Assembly (NCBI GenBank): GCA_018524725.1
Contig: JAEUWP010000632.1
Span: 120,252 to 184,251 of the forward strand
Direction of reading: 5' to 3'
Source of the DNA: Podaxis mareebaensis
Taxonomy: Eukaryota; Basidiomycota; Agaricomycetes; Agaricales; Agaricaceae
Length of the DNA: 64,000 nucleotides
The notes under the pieces were generated by a model, which did not search any database, was not told the DNA's origin, and saw nothing but the letters and a program-made list of their open reading frames with translations. Position numbers and translations under genes: made by a program. Shown here one piece after another: positions 45,135-57,587 of this stretch. Every line of letters begins with the position of its first letter. Positions within the stretch are counted from its first letter, which is position 1.

Positions 45135-46640
45135 CTAAAACACTGAACTACAGTTATCACCAAATAAGTGTGGTTTTTTAATTCTATCAGAATTAATACC
45201 AATTTCAGTGAGTAGGTTAACAGTCCACTTGATTTGTTGACTTACATCTGATAAAGCCATATATTCAGCTTCTGTCAATGATAGTGCAACAGTCTTCTGG
45301 CATTGTGAAAGCCACACAACAGTGGCTCCAGCTATTCTAATAAAGAAGCCAGTGACTGATTTCCTGGTTTCTGGATCTTGTGCCCAGTCAGAATCAGAGA
45401 ACACATTGATACCTTCATTTGTTTGTCCATCATAGACAATGGCATATTTAGATGTGCCATGAAGACAATGTAAAGTATGTAAGCTGGCTTTATAGTGTTC
45501 CCATGATGGGTTTGACATTTGTTGGGACAGCTTGACAACTGCAAAAGCAATATTGGGACATGATCTGATCATCAAGTACATCAAAGATCCAACCAATTGT
45601 TGGTATTTCTGTCTAAAATTAGCACTTGCAGGTTTTGTAGCCAATGTGAAAATAAAGTCTCTCAGTAATGGAGTAGACTTGGCTTTTTCAATGGCATTGA
45701 AGCATTCAAGAACCTTGTCAAGATAAGGTTGCTGATCAATCATAATCAGCTGATTATCACAGTCTCATGTAATATATATTCCAAGGAATTTGGTGAGTTC
45801 ACCCAGGAATTGACATTCCTATTTTTCCATGAATGCTTCCATTTTTCAATGTAGAACTTTTGATCCACTCAGTCCTAAGAAAGCCACATCATCCACATAA
45901 AGTAGTGTGATGATAAGAGATTGCTCTCATGAATCATAGTAGTGGTAGACTCCAGTATTGAGTGACACTGGTTTGAAGCCTAGTTCTTTCATTGATTTGG
46001 TTACTTCAAGCCACCATTGATGGCCAGCTTGCTTGAGACCATATAGTGTGCATTTCAAGTGCCATACTTTGGTTTCCTGTCCTTTCTGAATGAAACCTTC
46101 AGGTTGTTGCATATATATTTCTTCCTTAAGATGTCCATAGAGATAAGCAGTCTACATGTCAAGACTGAACATATCCCAATCTTCAAGGGCAGCAATTGCA
46201 AATAGCAATCTTGTGGTCTTGTACCAGACAACAGGAGAGAATAGCTCATTAAAGTTGATACCTTTGACTTGTGAGAAGCCTTGAGCAACCAATCAAGATC
46301 TGAATCTGCCATTAGATTTTGGAGTGAATACCCATTGATTACCAATTGCTTTTCTTCCTTTTGGAAGTTCAACTAGTTTGTAAACTTGTTGTTTCTTCAA
46401 TGTGTCTATCTCTTCAAGACAGGCTTTATACCATTTTTCACAAATCTCTTTGGGGAGTTTCACTAAGTCTTTGAAGACCTTAGGAATATATGACACATCA
46501 ACTTTATTTGCAAAAAGAAAATTGATGAATTGTACTCCTCCTTCTTTACACAGTTTGTTCACATGATATACCATCATAAGTTCCATCAATATTGAACTAT
46601 GTGAAGAATTGATAGAGTGATTTTGATCAGGTGGCATTTC
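45135..46640 (-). pseudogene. Copia reverse transcriptase and RNase H, degenerate
   Basis: Minus strand. Starts around VYKLVELPKGRKAIGNQWVF and LVAQGFSQVKGINFNELFSP, with a stop in place of Arg before LVAQ. Then LKCTLYGLKQAGHQWW, the catalytic LLYVDDVAFLG (YVDD at about 45882-45900), and NVFSDSDWAQDPETRKSVTG and LSLTEAEYMALSDVSQQIKW of RNase H. Copia-type RT order and signatures are clear. Several stops and frame changes make it non-functional. Confidence 0.9.
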
Positions 46641-47840
46641 ATTTTCAACATCTGGAAGTGCTACTGGGCTTCACTTGCAAACATGCTTAAGTAATAGTTC
46701 ACCTTTAGGAGGGATCCATTCAAAGCCTCTATAATTTCATAACATCTTTATAGGGTGTTGATCTCCATATATGTTCCCAGGTTTCACAGGAACTCAATGT
46801 TCTCTTTGAGAATGTTCATTAAAAGGTTTTTGCCATTGTTGCATCCAAGGTGGTGATGTAGCTTGACACTTCTGAGAAGGCCTTGGTGGACTAAATCTTG
46901 GAGGTGTTATTTCAGTACTTTGTTGTCTTGGTATAGCCTTATCATTTTGATAAAGTTCACTCTCAGATATTCTAGGTACTGGAGATGATGATTTCTTCCT
47001 TGTTGGAGGATCATTGCCATGTTGTTCAAAGTCTTCTAATCTTGGAGACTGAGGAACTGGGGGAGAGTCTGTATATGGATGATTATCACCTCATTCTTCA
47101 AAGTCTTCCAGATATGGAGATAGATCTTGATTATCATTTGGATCAGTGCTTAGCACAGGTGAATGTCTTTCTAGATCAGGATAATCTTTGGGATCAGCAT
47201 ATTCAAGATCAGAATCATGATCTTTTCTTGAAATATTATTGCTGTTATCCTTATTGTCATTATCACATTCTGGAGTTCCATACCAATGTCTTGGATCTAG
47301 CAATGGCAATGGTGATGGAGTGGAAGAAGGAGGAACTAGTGTGGGTGGATGCTCTGGAGGTAATGTCCTTCTATTATCCTGTCTAGGGTAAATTATCACC
47401 TCACTAGAAGGTGTCTGAGTCTTTGAAGAAGGACTACAACTACTTTGTTCTCAGTGTTTCTTTTCAGAACATTTAGGGAAGAATTCTTCATCAAATATAG
47501 CAGTAGGGGTAATGTATAACACATTCCTTTGCAGATGACACATGAAGAGGTAATTCTTCTGGTCCAGAGAATATCCTAGGAATATCATTAATTCTGATTT
47601 AGGGGATAATTTATCTTTTCAGACTTCTTTGGGTAAGAATGTATAAGCACCACATCCAAAGGTTCTAAATTTAGAAACATCTGGTTTTACACCTGTCAAA
47701 ACTTCATGAGGAGTTTTCCAATTTAAGTGTGACATAGGAGTGCAATTGTAAAGATAACATACAGTGTCAATTATGAATTCCCACTAACTATTTGGAATGC
47801 AAGCATGATGCTGTATGGCTTCAGCTTTATCCATTAAGGT
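46641..47840 (-). pseudogene. Copia linker between integrase and RT, degenerate
   Basis: A Pro/Ser/Asp-rich, low-complexity stretch (for example DPNDNQDLSPYLEDFEE) typical of the variable linker between integrase and reverse transcriptase in copia elements, broken by several stops. The C-terminal part of integrase (FGCGAYTFLPKEV, then LGYSLDQKNYLFM) is at 47.5-47.7 kb. Confidence 0.7.
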
Positions 47841-48511
47841 TCAGTTGAGGCATTCTGCTCTACCATTTTGTTGGTGAGCATGTGGAGTGCTTGTCACATG
47901 GATAATCCCTTGAGAGTGTAGAAGAACCTGAAGCTCTTCTGTGATGTACTCTCCTCCTTGATCAGTATGTAAGAACTTCACTGGACTACCTATGTGTTTA
48001 CCAATTAAGGTTAGGAAGTTCTCCATTACTGTAGGTGCTTCAGATCTTTTATGCAGCAAATGAATCCAAGCATGTGAGGAGAAGTCATCTAAAATAGTCA
48101 TTACCCATTTATATTTTCAGTAACTAACCATAGGCAATTCTAGAAGATCTGAATGGATTCTTTCTAGGGGCCTAGACACTCTCTCAAAGTTTGTATTAAA
48201 GCTTTTCTGATGCATCTTTCCCATAGTGCAACCTTTACATGGTTTCATACTATTTTTGGGGATGTCAACATGAGGAAAGCTAATTGTACTTGTCTCAAAG
48301 TGTTTGAGGATATGATCTGACAGGTGTCCCATTTGATTGTGTAAGATGTCATATTTTGGTTCAAAACTAGTTGCAAAGGCATGCATATCACCTTGGCTTT
48401 AATGATCTTACTCTTAACATAGTGTAGAGTATGAGAACAACTGATCATAGGTTGTGCAACTAGGATTGGACATCCCAAAGCATCTTTGATACTTGAACAG
48501 CTATCAGTCAT
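47841..48511 (-). pseudogene. Copia GAG-pre-integrase and integrase core, degenerate
   Basis: Minus strand. HNQMGHLSDHILKHFE and CKGCTMGKMHQKSF form the HHCC zinc region. Then VMTILDDFSSHAWIHLLHKR, LHTDQGGEYITEELQVLLHS and HQQNGRAECLN give the D-D-E catalytic core in copia style. A TGA replaces the Arg after AECLN. Confidence 0.9.
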
Positions 48512-48556
48512 TTCAATTTTTGCACCTGCTTTAGCAAGTTGCCTGACTGATAATAA

Positions 48557-49033
48557 TCAATCTCCACTACCTTCAAGGTAATGTACTGGATATAGATATG
48601 AATGATTTAATATCCAAGTACTGTTATCTGTATTGATCACAGTTTCAATTAAAACTGTGCCATGACCTGGTGATTTCATAGGTTCACCAGCTGTGAAGAT
48701 GTCTATTGGTTCAGGGTAATATTGAAAATCAGTAAAGTCTTCCAGATAAGGTGTGTAATGCCCAGAAGCTCCTGAATCTAATAGCCATATTGCATTATAT
48801 TCATCCATTCTTATTGGTTCATCTTTTGGATACTGTGTGATCTTAGAGGAGTCACATAGAGGTTCATGCATGGAATGGATAACATTGAAATGAGATGTAT
48901 TTGTGCACATCACTATGAAATCTATACATAATACATTGCAATTGTCCAAATTTATGAGCCACCTAATTACCTGCTCTTGTAGCAGTAGGTGCTTGCCTCC
49001 TCTTCCTCCTTCTGCCCTGTGCAGGCTACTCAC
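48557..49033 (-). pseudogene. Copia aspartic protease region, degenerate
   Basis: Contains IWLLDSGASGHYTPYLEDF, the D-S-G active-site motif followed by S-G-H as in copia proteases, near 48755-48790. The segment is preceded and followed by stops. Confidence 0.85.
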
Positions 49034-49072
49034 TGACCCTACTGATATTTGGTCTTGTCCCAGTGCTTCTTG

Positions 49073-51430
49073 CTAGGCTTGCCTTTTTTCTTCCCAGAAG
49101 GAAGCATCATGACTGGTCTGTGATTGGAGGTGATCATCAGTATTAGATGATGGTGATAAGATTTGGATTACATACTCCATCAACTTCTTCTTTTTGAAGT
49201 TGCTTCTATAGTCTGTATCATTGTCAGCATTGAAGTCCACATCAGATAGGTGATATGGGCTGTTGACAAGAGGTGGGTGATCTTTGACATCACTCCTGAT
49301 GATATCAACCTCATCATTCAAATGAGATGCTCTGGGGAGGCATGGAGAAGAAGGTGGCAGAACATCAACTGACAAGGTTGAAGGCACCATTGCCTCATCC
49401 CATTCACATTCTGTCAAAGCAAATCTATATAAGTATTCCCTTTCTGAAGGATCAGTAGGATAACCTTCAGGGTTCTTATCAATGATGACAAGAGCTTCTT
49501 GCAAAGCATGAGAGCTCTTAACACCAGAACAGGTGATCAGATAATGAATCAACCTTAATCAACCAATGGGATTAACACATACACTTTGATCTGGATCACA
49601 TTGATCCTTAATAACACTGAAATAAATTAATTGGTTCATTAGATCTTGATAGAAGTGACTTATGTGTGGGATAAAGTATTCCCCTTGAGCCTTGAACTTG
49701 CCTTTCTGGGTATGAAGTTCATCTTGCTTCTGCTGCTCTTCTTCATATTTACAAAGAGCTTCTTCAACAACATCATACAGCTTTTCAGGATGCTGTATGG
49801 AAGGCTGAGTCTTCTTGGGATTTTTAGTCCATTTGCCCTGATAGACATGCCAAGAGTAGGTGCCTACCTTGATTGGGTGACCAATTGGCAGAAGACCTGA
49901 GTGTCCCAGAAGTGGTGGGAACTCATTGTCAAAGTCCTTGGCTTTCTCACTAGCATCTTCAAGTGACATGAGGAGTAAGGCTTCCTCAATCAGCTCTGAA
50001 ACACTTTGTTTAGTAGGAGGATGATGAAACTTATGGACACAATTAATATTATGATAGCACTGGGTGCAGATCTTCTGTTCCTTATGCAGCTGATCTAGTG
50101 ACTTAGTTGCTGTGTCAGAGTGCTGACACTTCATCACCTTGAGAGTCTCCTGAGTATCCTGTGCAATACTGAGTATTTCTTGCTCAAAGATGGCAGTAAA
50201 ACAGAGGTTACTTGCCTCTATTTTAGACTCCTCAAACTTACATTTCTCCTGCAAAGCAGAAGCATAAGTAGGGATGATAGGAACAGGGTTTTGGGACTAT
50301 ACCTGTTGAGAAAGGGAAGGAAACAGGGGGTGATCCTGTGGGACAGTAGCTGCCAGACATTGCTGGACCAGTGCCTGAGGTGGAACATATAGAGCATTCA
50401 CTTGTGGCCTCTGGATCTGATCCAAGAGATTGAAAGGATGCATGTTCAGACTGGTATATGGCTGAGCAGCAGGAATGGGAGTGTCTGGCCATGCTAGTTG
50501 AGCAGGCATAGCAAAGCCAGCCATGGAATCAGCAGGCTTGGCTGTGGTAGTAGGGAACTTCTTCTTGGGAGCCCTCTTTTTCTTCAGCTTAACAGTCTGC
50601 TATTGACCTGGCTGACCAGCTTGTTGTCCTTGTGGCTTGGGACCATTGGAGGACTTATCCCTACTGATAGGCTGAGAGATATATTGACTCCAAGGTGGGC
50701 CAGGATGGGTTTTGTTCCAGATGGAAGGACTGCCTTGGTTATTGGGAAGTTTAGCTTTAGCAGCAGAGTTAACATTGGTGGAGTGAGCAGACATTTTGTT
50801 GCATCCACTCTTCTGAGCCCACTCAGCATTTAAAGCATCTGCAACTACTTGCCAAGTCAAGGCATTAATGGTTGTGTTGTTCATTAGCAAGGACTGATAG
50901 GCTGATTCCCATTCATCTGGAATTGCTGAAAGAAGAACTATTGCTCTGAGAACCTCAGGGATGGCAGCAGTGGCTTCCTCAACCTGAGTGAAGAGAGTCA
51001 CTATTTTGGTGATATTGACTGCAATATCTTTCTTGCCAGTGATTCTCTTTTTCAGAGCATGGCTGAACAACCAATAAATGTGTACTGGATCTAGTATACT
51101 GAATTGAGTCTGCAAGTAAGTCCATAAGGTGGCTGGGGAAGTTCTGCCATGAAGCAGCATTGAATCAGGCAAGGTGTTTTCAATGATTGATAAGGCTTGT
51201 GCCTTCATCTAATTTTGCCTAGCCATTTCAGCTACATCATTCTAGGTAGGTGCTGTTGCTGTTCCTTCAGTCAGGGTCCAGTCTGACTCAGTGGAACTGG
51301 TAATACTAACCAAGAAAAGAGCTCCTTGAAGGCAATGAGCCCAGAACTTGTAGTTAGAAGGGCCCTCAAGTTTGGGAAGGGAAGAAGTAGCAATAGCTGA
51401 TGCCATATCTGATGTATCAAAATAATTCAC
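49073..51430 (-). pseudogene. Copia gag region, degenerate
   Basis: Starts at 51430 (MASAIATSSLPKLEGPSNYK, FWAHCLQGALF) and continues after TAG stops as MKAQALSIIENTLPDSMLLH, ATLWTYLQTQFSILDP, IPEVLRAIVLLSAIPDEWES, a copia gag fold. It then passes into a longer Lys/Gln-rich part (49559-50254) with Cys/His pairs (CTQCYHNINCVHKFHH) and an acidic part (49073-49552). The extra 700 codons between gag core and protease are more than usual for copia and are broken by stops. Confidence 0.8.
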
Positions 51431-51591
51431 AGATAGAAAATTGACTGATCATAACAGAAAACAAATGGGGTATCAGTATAATGCAAGGATACAGATAACA
51501 ACTAGGTAAGTGGTTAACCCAAGACATTTTTTTCTCAATCCTGAATTAATAGGAGAGAATTCTCAGAAGGAGGGTCTCAGGGCCCATAACC

Positions 51592-52237
51592 TGATGAGTG
51601 AGAAATAATGTTGCTGCTACACAAGTATAGCATCAGTGGAGAGTAAACTAGTTACTCACAATCTGAGACTGGTTGAATGGGGAAGAATCTGGTGAAGTGT
51701 GGGAAAGGTGAGCCTTGAGGAGTACCAGAGAAGATATTACCAAGTTGGAAGTAGTGAGGAATGTTTGAAGTAAGCTTAGATGTCTAGTGAAGACAAGGAA
51801 TATAAAACTCCAGTGAAGAAAGTATGCTACTACAGAGGGGTTTAAATACTATAGAGAGTAGCTACCTTGGGCATAGGGTATAGTATATGCATGAGTCAGA
51901 GACATAAGACATACATGTGTATAACATGAGTAATGTGCATGTAAAAGTTATAATAAGAAAGAACATGACTCTACCATATGCTACAGGTGTCATTAGAAGC
52001 AAAGAATGTTTCTACAAGTCATAAACCATGAGGATATGAGTAATACTAACACAGGCATATGTCTATACAAGTGTTATAAGTATTAATATAGAAACAGATC
52101 AATCTAATCGTAGCATGAAGCTATTGAGGAGTCCAAAAATAGTTTTGCTCTGTCATTGCAGAGCATACATGTCAAGGATTCAGCATGTACTGCCAATGAC
52201 AAGTGTATATATAAGTGTAATGCTGATTAATTCCTCA
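51592..52237 (-). repeat. 5' LTR of copia element (646 bp)
   Basis: Same length and ends as the left LTR. At several sites one LTR has CA where the other has TG, which is expected when a CpG decays independently on either strand. One CpG survives here (AATCGTAG) where the left LTR has CA. Drives transcription leftwards. Confidence 0.9.
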
Positions 52238-52500
52238 GTACTCTACACCTTTTCCTTAAAATGGCCTTTATTATAAAAGCTATATACTGTGCATGTTCCT
52301 GCTTCAGTACTTGTGTGTATTTTGAGTGACTGAAATGAGTATTGTATATCTTACCTGACCTGGACTTGTATTAATGGCATTTGTAACTAGTCTATTTGTA
52401 TATCTTTCAGGTATTAAATATACCAGTACTCACATCTATTTCAAGTGACTGAATCTATTTGTATATCTTTCAGATCTTTCAGGTTATAGGCCCTGCCCCA
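52238..52500. other. CpG-poor spacer right of the copia LTR
   Basis: AT-rich DNA with short direct repeats (CTATTTGTATATCTTTCAG occurs twice, near 52390 and 52450). No coding signal. Confidence 0.4.
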
Positions 52501-53630
52501 TTGCATTGCTGAAGAGACAAGCCAACACTCAAAATAAATCCTATGATGCCTACTGTGAACAATGTTCTGCCCACCTCAGTCCTGAAGTTGGATGTGTCCA
52601 GTAGTAACTGGGCAATATTCTCACTGCATTTCTGGACAGTGATCTAGGAAAAGGGACTGTGGGGACACTTCAATGGAAGTGTGCCACATCCAACTGTGCC
52701 ATCTTCAAATTTCCCTGCTGTGCCCTCACCCTCAGCTACTATTCTGAGTACTGCTACTGAAATGCCCTAAACTCCAGCCCAACCTACAACTCCCACAGGT
52801 GTGAAAGGATCACTTGCACCCACCCCAGCTGCTGCTCCTAAAACTGCCCCAACCACCACAGCATCATCCACTACTGCCACTACAGGATCAACAGTACCAA
52901 CTATTACCCCCAAAATGGTCAAGGCATGGGACAGGGATGAAAGTGTCACTTGTTCCCTTCTTGCCCAGTGACTCCCCAACTTGACCTTGATTGTCATCTC
53001 ATCCTACAGTGATGTCAAGACCATGTGGGATGCCATCATATGAGAGTATATGTACAAAAGTGCCTTCTCACAAGCTAGGCTTTGATGAGAATTTATGACA
53101 GCTCACTGCCCTAACAAGGGCAATGTTCAACTTTTCCTGAGTGAGTTGCATGCTCAGAAAGCCAAACTTGGTACTATTGGTGTGGTTATCAATGACAATG
53201 ATTACAGGAGTACAATCATTCAATCCTTACCCCACTGGCTTGCAACACATGCTTCAAACCAGCTTTCAGCTGCCCAACTCCACAGCTTCCTCTAATATAC
53301 AATTGACCCTGAAATCCTGATCATTTTGATCAGTGATAAATGGGACTGTACTTACCCAGATTAATCCTAAGGTAGTAGGAAGCAGAAAGATGATGAATGG
53401 GTCTGTACTCACCTAGATTGATCCTGAGGTGGTGGGAAGCAGACAGATGATGAATGGGACTATACTTGCCCAGATTGATCCTGAGGTGGTAGGAAGCAGA
53501 CAGATGATGCTATGAGTGTTGAGGTGGGTGGAAAAGAAAAGGATAAAGGGAAAGGGAAGGGAAAGGGGAAGAAGAAAGGGCCATACTGGATTTGTGGTGG
53601 TGAACATTGGAAGAGGGAGTGTCTGTTATG
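52501..53630 (+). pseudogene. Second copia-type gag remnant
   Basis: Plus strand, unrelated in position to the first element. The frame reads KLDVSSSNWAIFSLHFWTVI, then a Thr/Pro/Ala-rich spacer, VKAWDRDESVTCSLLAQ, LIVISSYSDVKTMWDAII, EFMTAHCPNKGNVQLFLSEL, LPHWLATHASNQLSAAQLHS, a tandem repeat, a Lys/Gly run and a zinc-knuckle-like WICGGEHWKREC. Stops (mostly TGA) stand where Arg is expected. No matching LTR or pol was found, so it is a fragment. Confidence 0.75.
53342..53512 (+). repeat. Three tandem copies of a 57-bp unit
   Basis: Units begin at 53342, 53399 and 53456 (GGGACTGTACTTACCCAG and variants). 57 bp equals 19 codons, so the repeat keeps the gag frame and adds a 19-residue unit each time. 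Confidence 0.9.
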
Positions 53631-54449
53631 AACACACCTAGTACTCCCTACTGCAATGTCATTTACCATGCTCTAGTCTACAAGCTTGGACTACCCAATG
53701 CCTCCCACCATACTACCCAAGATACCAGTATACCAACTGAAGACCCAGTTCACTACTGCAATGAAGCTTTTGTTAACCATTGCCTCTCTGGCCATGCACC
53801 ACTATTCTCAGAAGACTGGCCAATGCCTGGAGCCTTATTATATTCCACTGATTGCATGATGACAGAGATACTACATATTGCTTGGGAGAATGCTCCCTTC
53901 ACTCACATCTTTGATCCTAATGGGTTATACATCCAGACTATTCATAATAACCTTGACTCTACCTGGGCCCATGGCTGGAAGATGATTCCCTATGCAGGAG
54001 AGCTAATTATCTTCCTCCATCCCTATATGATGTATCCACTAGAAGTCATCCCACATATCATCAAGTATGAAGTTGCCCATGGACTCTACTTTTAAGAAGT
54101 AGAAGTTTATCACATTGACCCTAACTCCAATGACCCTCTGGCCATTCCCCCCCATCATACACAGCTTCCACCCCTCCATAGTGTTTACTCCAACATCCCC
54201 AGCATTGACAAGTCAAACTCAGAAGAACCTGCTGCAGATCCTTCACCATATCCACTTCCCTATGTCACTACAGACATCTTCTCATTATCATCATCATCTT
54301 CCTTGCCATGCTATAGTCTAATGCATGAGTCAGACTCTTCTGACTTGCCTCTCATGGGAAACTTCACCATTCCCAGTTCTGCCTCATCTCCTGACTTATA
54401 TTCCTCCAACTCAGCCAATGGACACCTTCACTCTGATATGGACTTGTAA
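53607..54449 (+). pseudogene. Accessory reading frame after the gag remnant (unrecognised)
   Basis: An open stretch of 162 codons (MEEGVSVMNTPSTPYCNVIY ... IKYEVAHGLYF), one TAA, then the same frame continues about 110 more codons (EVEVYHIDPNSNDPLAIPPH ... NGHLHSDMDL) to a stop at 54447-54449. Composition is protein-like and few CGA-type stops occur. I do not recognise the family. It lies where protease or integrase would be expected after a copia gag but has none of their motifs. Confidence 0.4.
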
Positions 54450-55607
54450 TTTTACTAATAAATAGTTTCTTTCTCATCTTTGCTATCACAGATGATTCAC
54501 CTTGTATCCCTGTATCTTGTCTGAACTTGTACCTGAACTATTTCCATAATTAGCTAGTTTCTATTCTTGTCTTAGTTCCATTCTCATATCTCTCTGCTCT
54601 GTAGTTTTGCTTCTATTAACTCTCAGACATGTAGCACTACTTCATCATAGCTACCACTTTTGGACTTAGAAGTAGAGCTTAAATAGCCACTCATGTACTG
54701 GAAGTGCAAGCTTCCTATATTCTTAAATCTCAAGTTATCATTTAATCCTTAACTTGCAATTGACATTAGTTCATGATCAGTGTAGTAGTAAACATCTTAT
54801 TAGTCATACTCTCAACTGATAAGTATTTGACCTCTGAGTGTGCTTAACTGGACACTTGCCTCACCACCTTCTTATTATAATCCTTCTTGCTAGATCCTAG
54901 TACCTCTGTGAACCATCTAGTGAGATAGCTGCCCCCTAGCAAAGCTTAGGTGACTAGTGATAAGGACCATCCTAACATTATATAGGAAGCTTCCCTCAGT
55001 GACCCTCATATCCATTGTAAGTGACTAGAAGACACATAATATCTCTGGGATGTAACAGGCCCTAATCCCATCACAGACCTAGCCAACACTAGCCTGGATC
55101 TGTGAGTAGACTGCAAATCTATGACAGGAGTAATGTCCAAATACAGTGATCAAGGATAGCAACCTAGATCTTAAAGGCCTGCAGATTGGAGAGAGGAAAC
55201 TGCTCCATCTAAAGTGATTTAGACAGATTGTAGGAACCTTAGCAAACCCAGAAAACAACTGTGACCTACTCTAGACCAATAACAAAGGGCAGAGCCAACT
55301 TCAAATGCCTGGATAACTGGCCATTATCCTAGATAACTAGTAGAAGACAAAACCACCCACATAAAGCACTAGATCAGCTGTGGGAGACAATAGCCATGCC
55401 ATGGAATAACTCTAAGCCACATACAAAGAAGGAGTATCCAATTGAAGGGTGACCAGAAAGAAAAGGTAGACTCCTAGTACAACTGTGGATTTTGTATGCT
55501 ACAGAAATTATCCACTATCCAGAAGCACAACTGGATTTGAGAAAGATTAAAGCTATGCTGAAGGAAATCCCAGAGATACTTGAAATCAAGATAGGATTCT
55601 GTCCATG
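54450..55607. other. CpG-poor non-coding stretch
   Basis: About 1.1 kb without long frames. The 5' LTR and leader of the gypsy element should lie here or upstream, but I could not match it to sequence after 62.48 kb. Confidence 0.4.
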
Positions 55608-57450
55608 CTAGACAGCAACCCACCCATGACACCCTTTTTCATCACAGATTCCCCAACACCACCTGTTCTCAGGAAAAGGAAAGCAACAAGCTCAACCTGA
55701 GCCTGATTCCAACCAATCTTCCTCCATATGACCCTGAAAATCCAAACAACCTCAACAGCACCAACTGACACTGCCCTCAGATCCCACACTTCAGCTTTAT
55801 ATCTGCTCACTAGAGCAAACCCCATATTCACTACCCCTGCCCATCCAATGTGCCAAATCCTTTTACAACACTCCTCCACCCATCAAACCTTCCACAAGCA
55901 CCACAGCAGGACTTATCAGACAAGCTTCTCTCAGAGAGTGCTCTGAGTGAATTAGCCAAGCAGCTATGATACTGGAACAATCTGTCCAGCCAAATCCCCT
56001 CCTTTAATATAGAGGAGATACCAAGCACATTGACACTGAGTCAGAACACTCTTACTACTCAGTAAGTCACCAATTAGAGCCCCCAGAATAGCATACCCTC
56101 CACCCACTCATCCTCACCTCAGCTCAACAAGCTTGGTATGATACCTTCACCCCAGAACAGCAGGAATACATCTGAACTACTTCACTGACCAATCAAGAAA
56201 CAATCCTCAATAATCTCATCCAGCAGCATAGACCAGACCCATATAATCCAACTATCCCATATCCCAACACAACCTCCAGAGCCCAATCACCTCAGCCAGT
56301 ACATTCTGCCATGTCTACCTCACAAGACCTAAAGGTTGAGAAACCTGAACTTTTCTATAGAGACCCATCCAATTACCCATGATGGAAGAGAGACCTACAA
56401 ATTTACTATGCATACCAACCAATCAATCTCTCCTCTAATGCCTCAAAGATTATGTTTGCCCTCCTCAACATGTGAGGACCAGCTACCATATGGAAAGAAG
56501 CCTACATCACCTCCCATACCACCAGAAACATGTTCAGGACAAACTAGACCCTCACACAATTCTTCACTGAGTTGGACAACTCATTTAAACAAGCCTCTAC
56601 CACTGTTGTCAGCATCAACCACCTCATGCACCTCAAACAGAATGGAAGACCAATCAAAAAATACATCAACCAATTCAAAAGTCTCTGCACAACAGCAGGA
56701 ATCACTCATAATGAGACCAAAGTTGCATTATTCCTTAAAGGACTGGACCCATATTACTACAAAGGCATCATTAACCAAAGCCCTGTAGAAAACAACCCTG
56801 AAGCTGTCTACACAGCAGCCCACTGCACAGGAGGACTGGCACACTTTCAATCATTTACTGATCACCTGAGAAATTTGCACCAACACTACTTGAACTTCCA
56901 TTACAAGAAACATTCAAAATCTCATATTTCAAGCAAAAGCTACAACTTCTGAGTATATATACCATCTCAAACAACTTGTAACCCCCCAGGATATGGTCCC
57001 ATGGACATTGACAACATCCTTACCAATGAGCTCAATAATATTGATGGAACAGATAGTGAACCTGAATACTCATCAGATGAAGACTCTTCAGAAGTATCAT
57101 CTGATGACAACTACTACACAAGTGAACAAGTTAATCAAATCATTGAAGCATGACTCAAATCTGAACTCAACAACCTCCTCCCACAAGAACTCTGTGAACT
57201 CAGAAACAAGGGACTATGCTTCATCTACAAGACCAGCAAACATTACACATGGCCATGTCCACTTAATAAACACAAATCAAAGAATTGAGCCTCCTATTCC
57301 TGAAATCAGCACAGAAGAAAATTCTGAAAGCATTGAAAATTTAGACTCAATAACATTGAAGAAGAATCAAGTGACAATGAAGACTCAAAAGGGAGAGGAA
57401 AGGATTTTACTGGAAGGTACTAGCCAGTATTGCATCAAGTTCCAATAACT
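55608..57450 (+). pseudogene. Gypsy gag, degenerate
   Basis: Possible start at 55608 (MLDSNPPMTPFFITDSPTPP). The capsid-like core is from about 56311 (KVEKPELFYRDPSNYP, RDLQIYYAYQPINLSSNASK, GPATIWKEAYI, TLTQFFTELDNSFKQ, HLMHLKQNGRPIKKYINQFK, ETKVALFLKGLDPYYYKGII). Frame shifts and TGA/TAG stops interrupt it. No intact zinc knuckle was recognised. Confidence 0.75.
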
Positions 57451-57587
57451 CACAAACCACAAGTAGCAACTCTGAATACTCATTTGATGGATACCCCCAA
57501 CCAAGAAACCTGCCTAATTATCAAAAGCCAAGTCAGCCAACCAACCAAATCACTACACAACAATGCAATAAAATCCTCTACCTCCCA

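Larger units (their letters stand above)
44256..52237 (-). mobile_element. Ty1/copia LTR retrotransposon, full length but dead
   Basis: Two 646-bp LTRs enclose a coding region in the copia order (minus strand): gag, protease, integrase, reverse transcriptase, RNase H. A purine-rich tract GTGAGGAGGAGTGT (minus strand, 44902-44915) next to the 3' LTR fits a polypurine tract. The sequence after the 5' LTR begins GGTTATGGGCCC; its primer tRNA was not recognised. Many in-frame stops inactivate it, mostly TGA at expected arginine positions. The two LTRs differ at about 30 positions by eye, almost all transitions, so the insertion is old. No target-site duplication is visible (CTCTG on the left, GTACT on the right). 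Confidence 0.9.
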
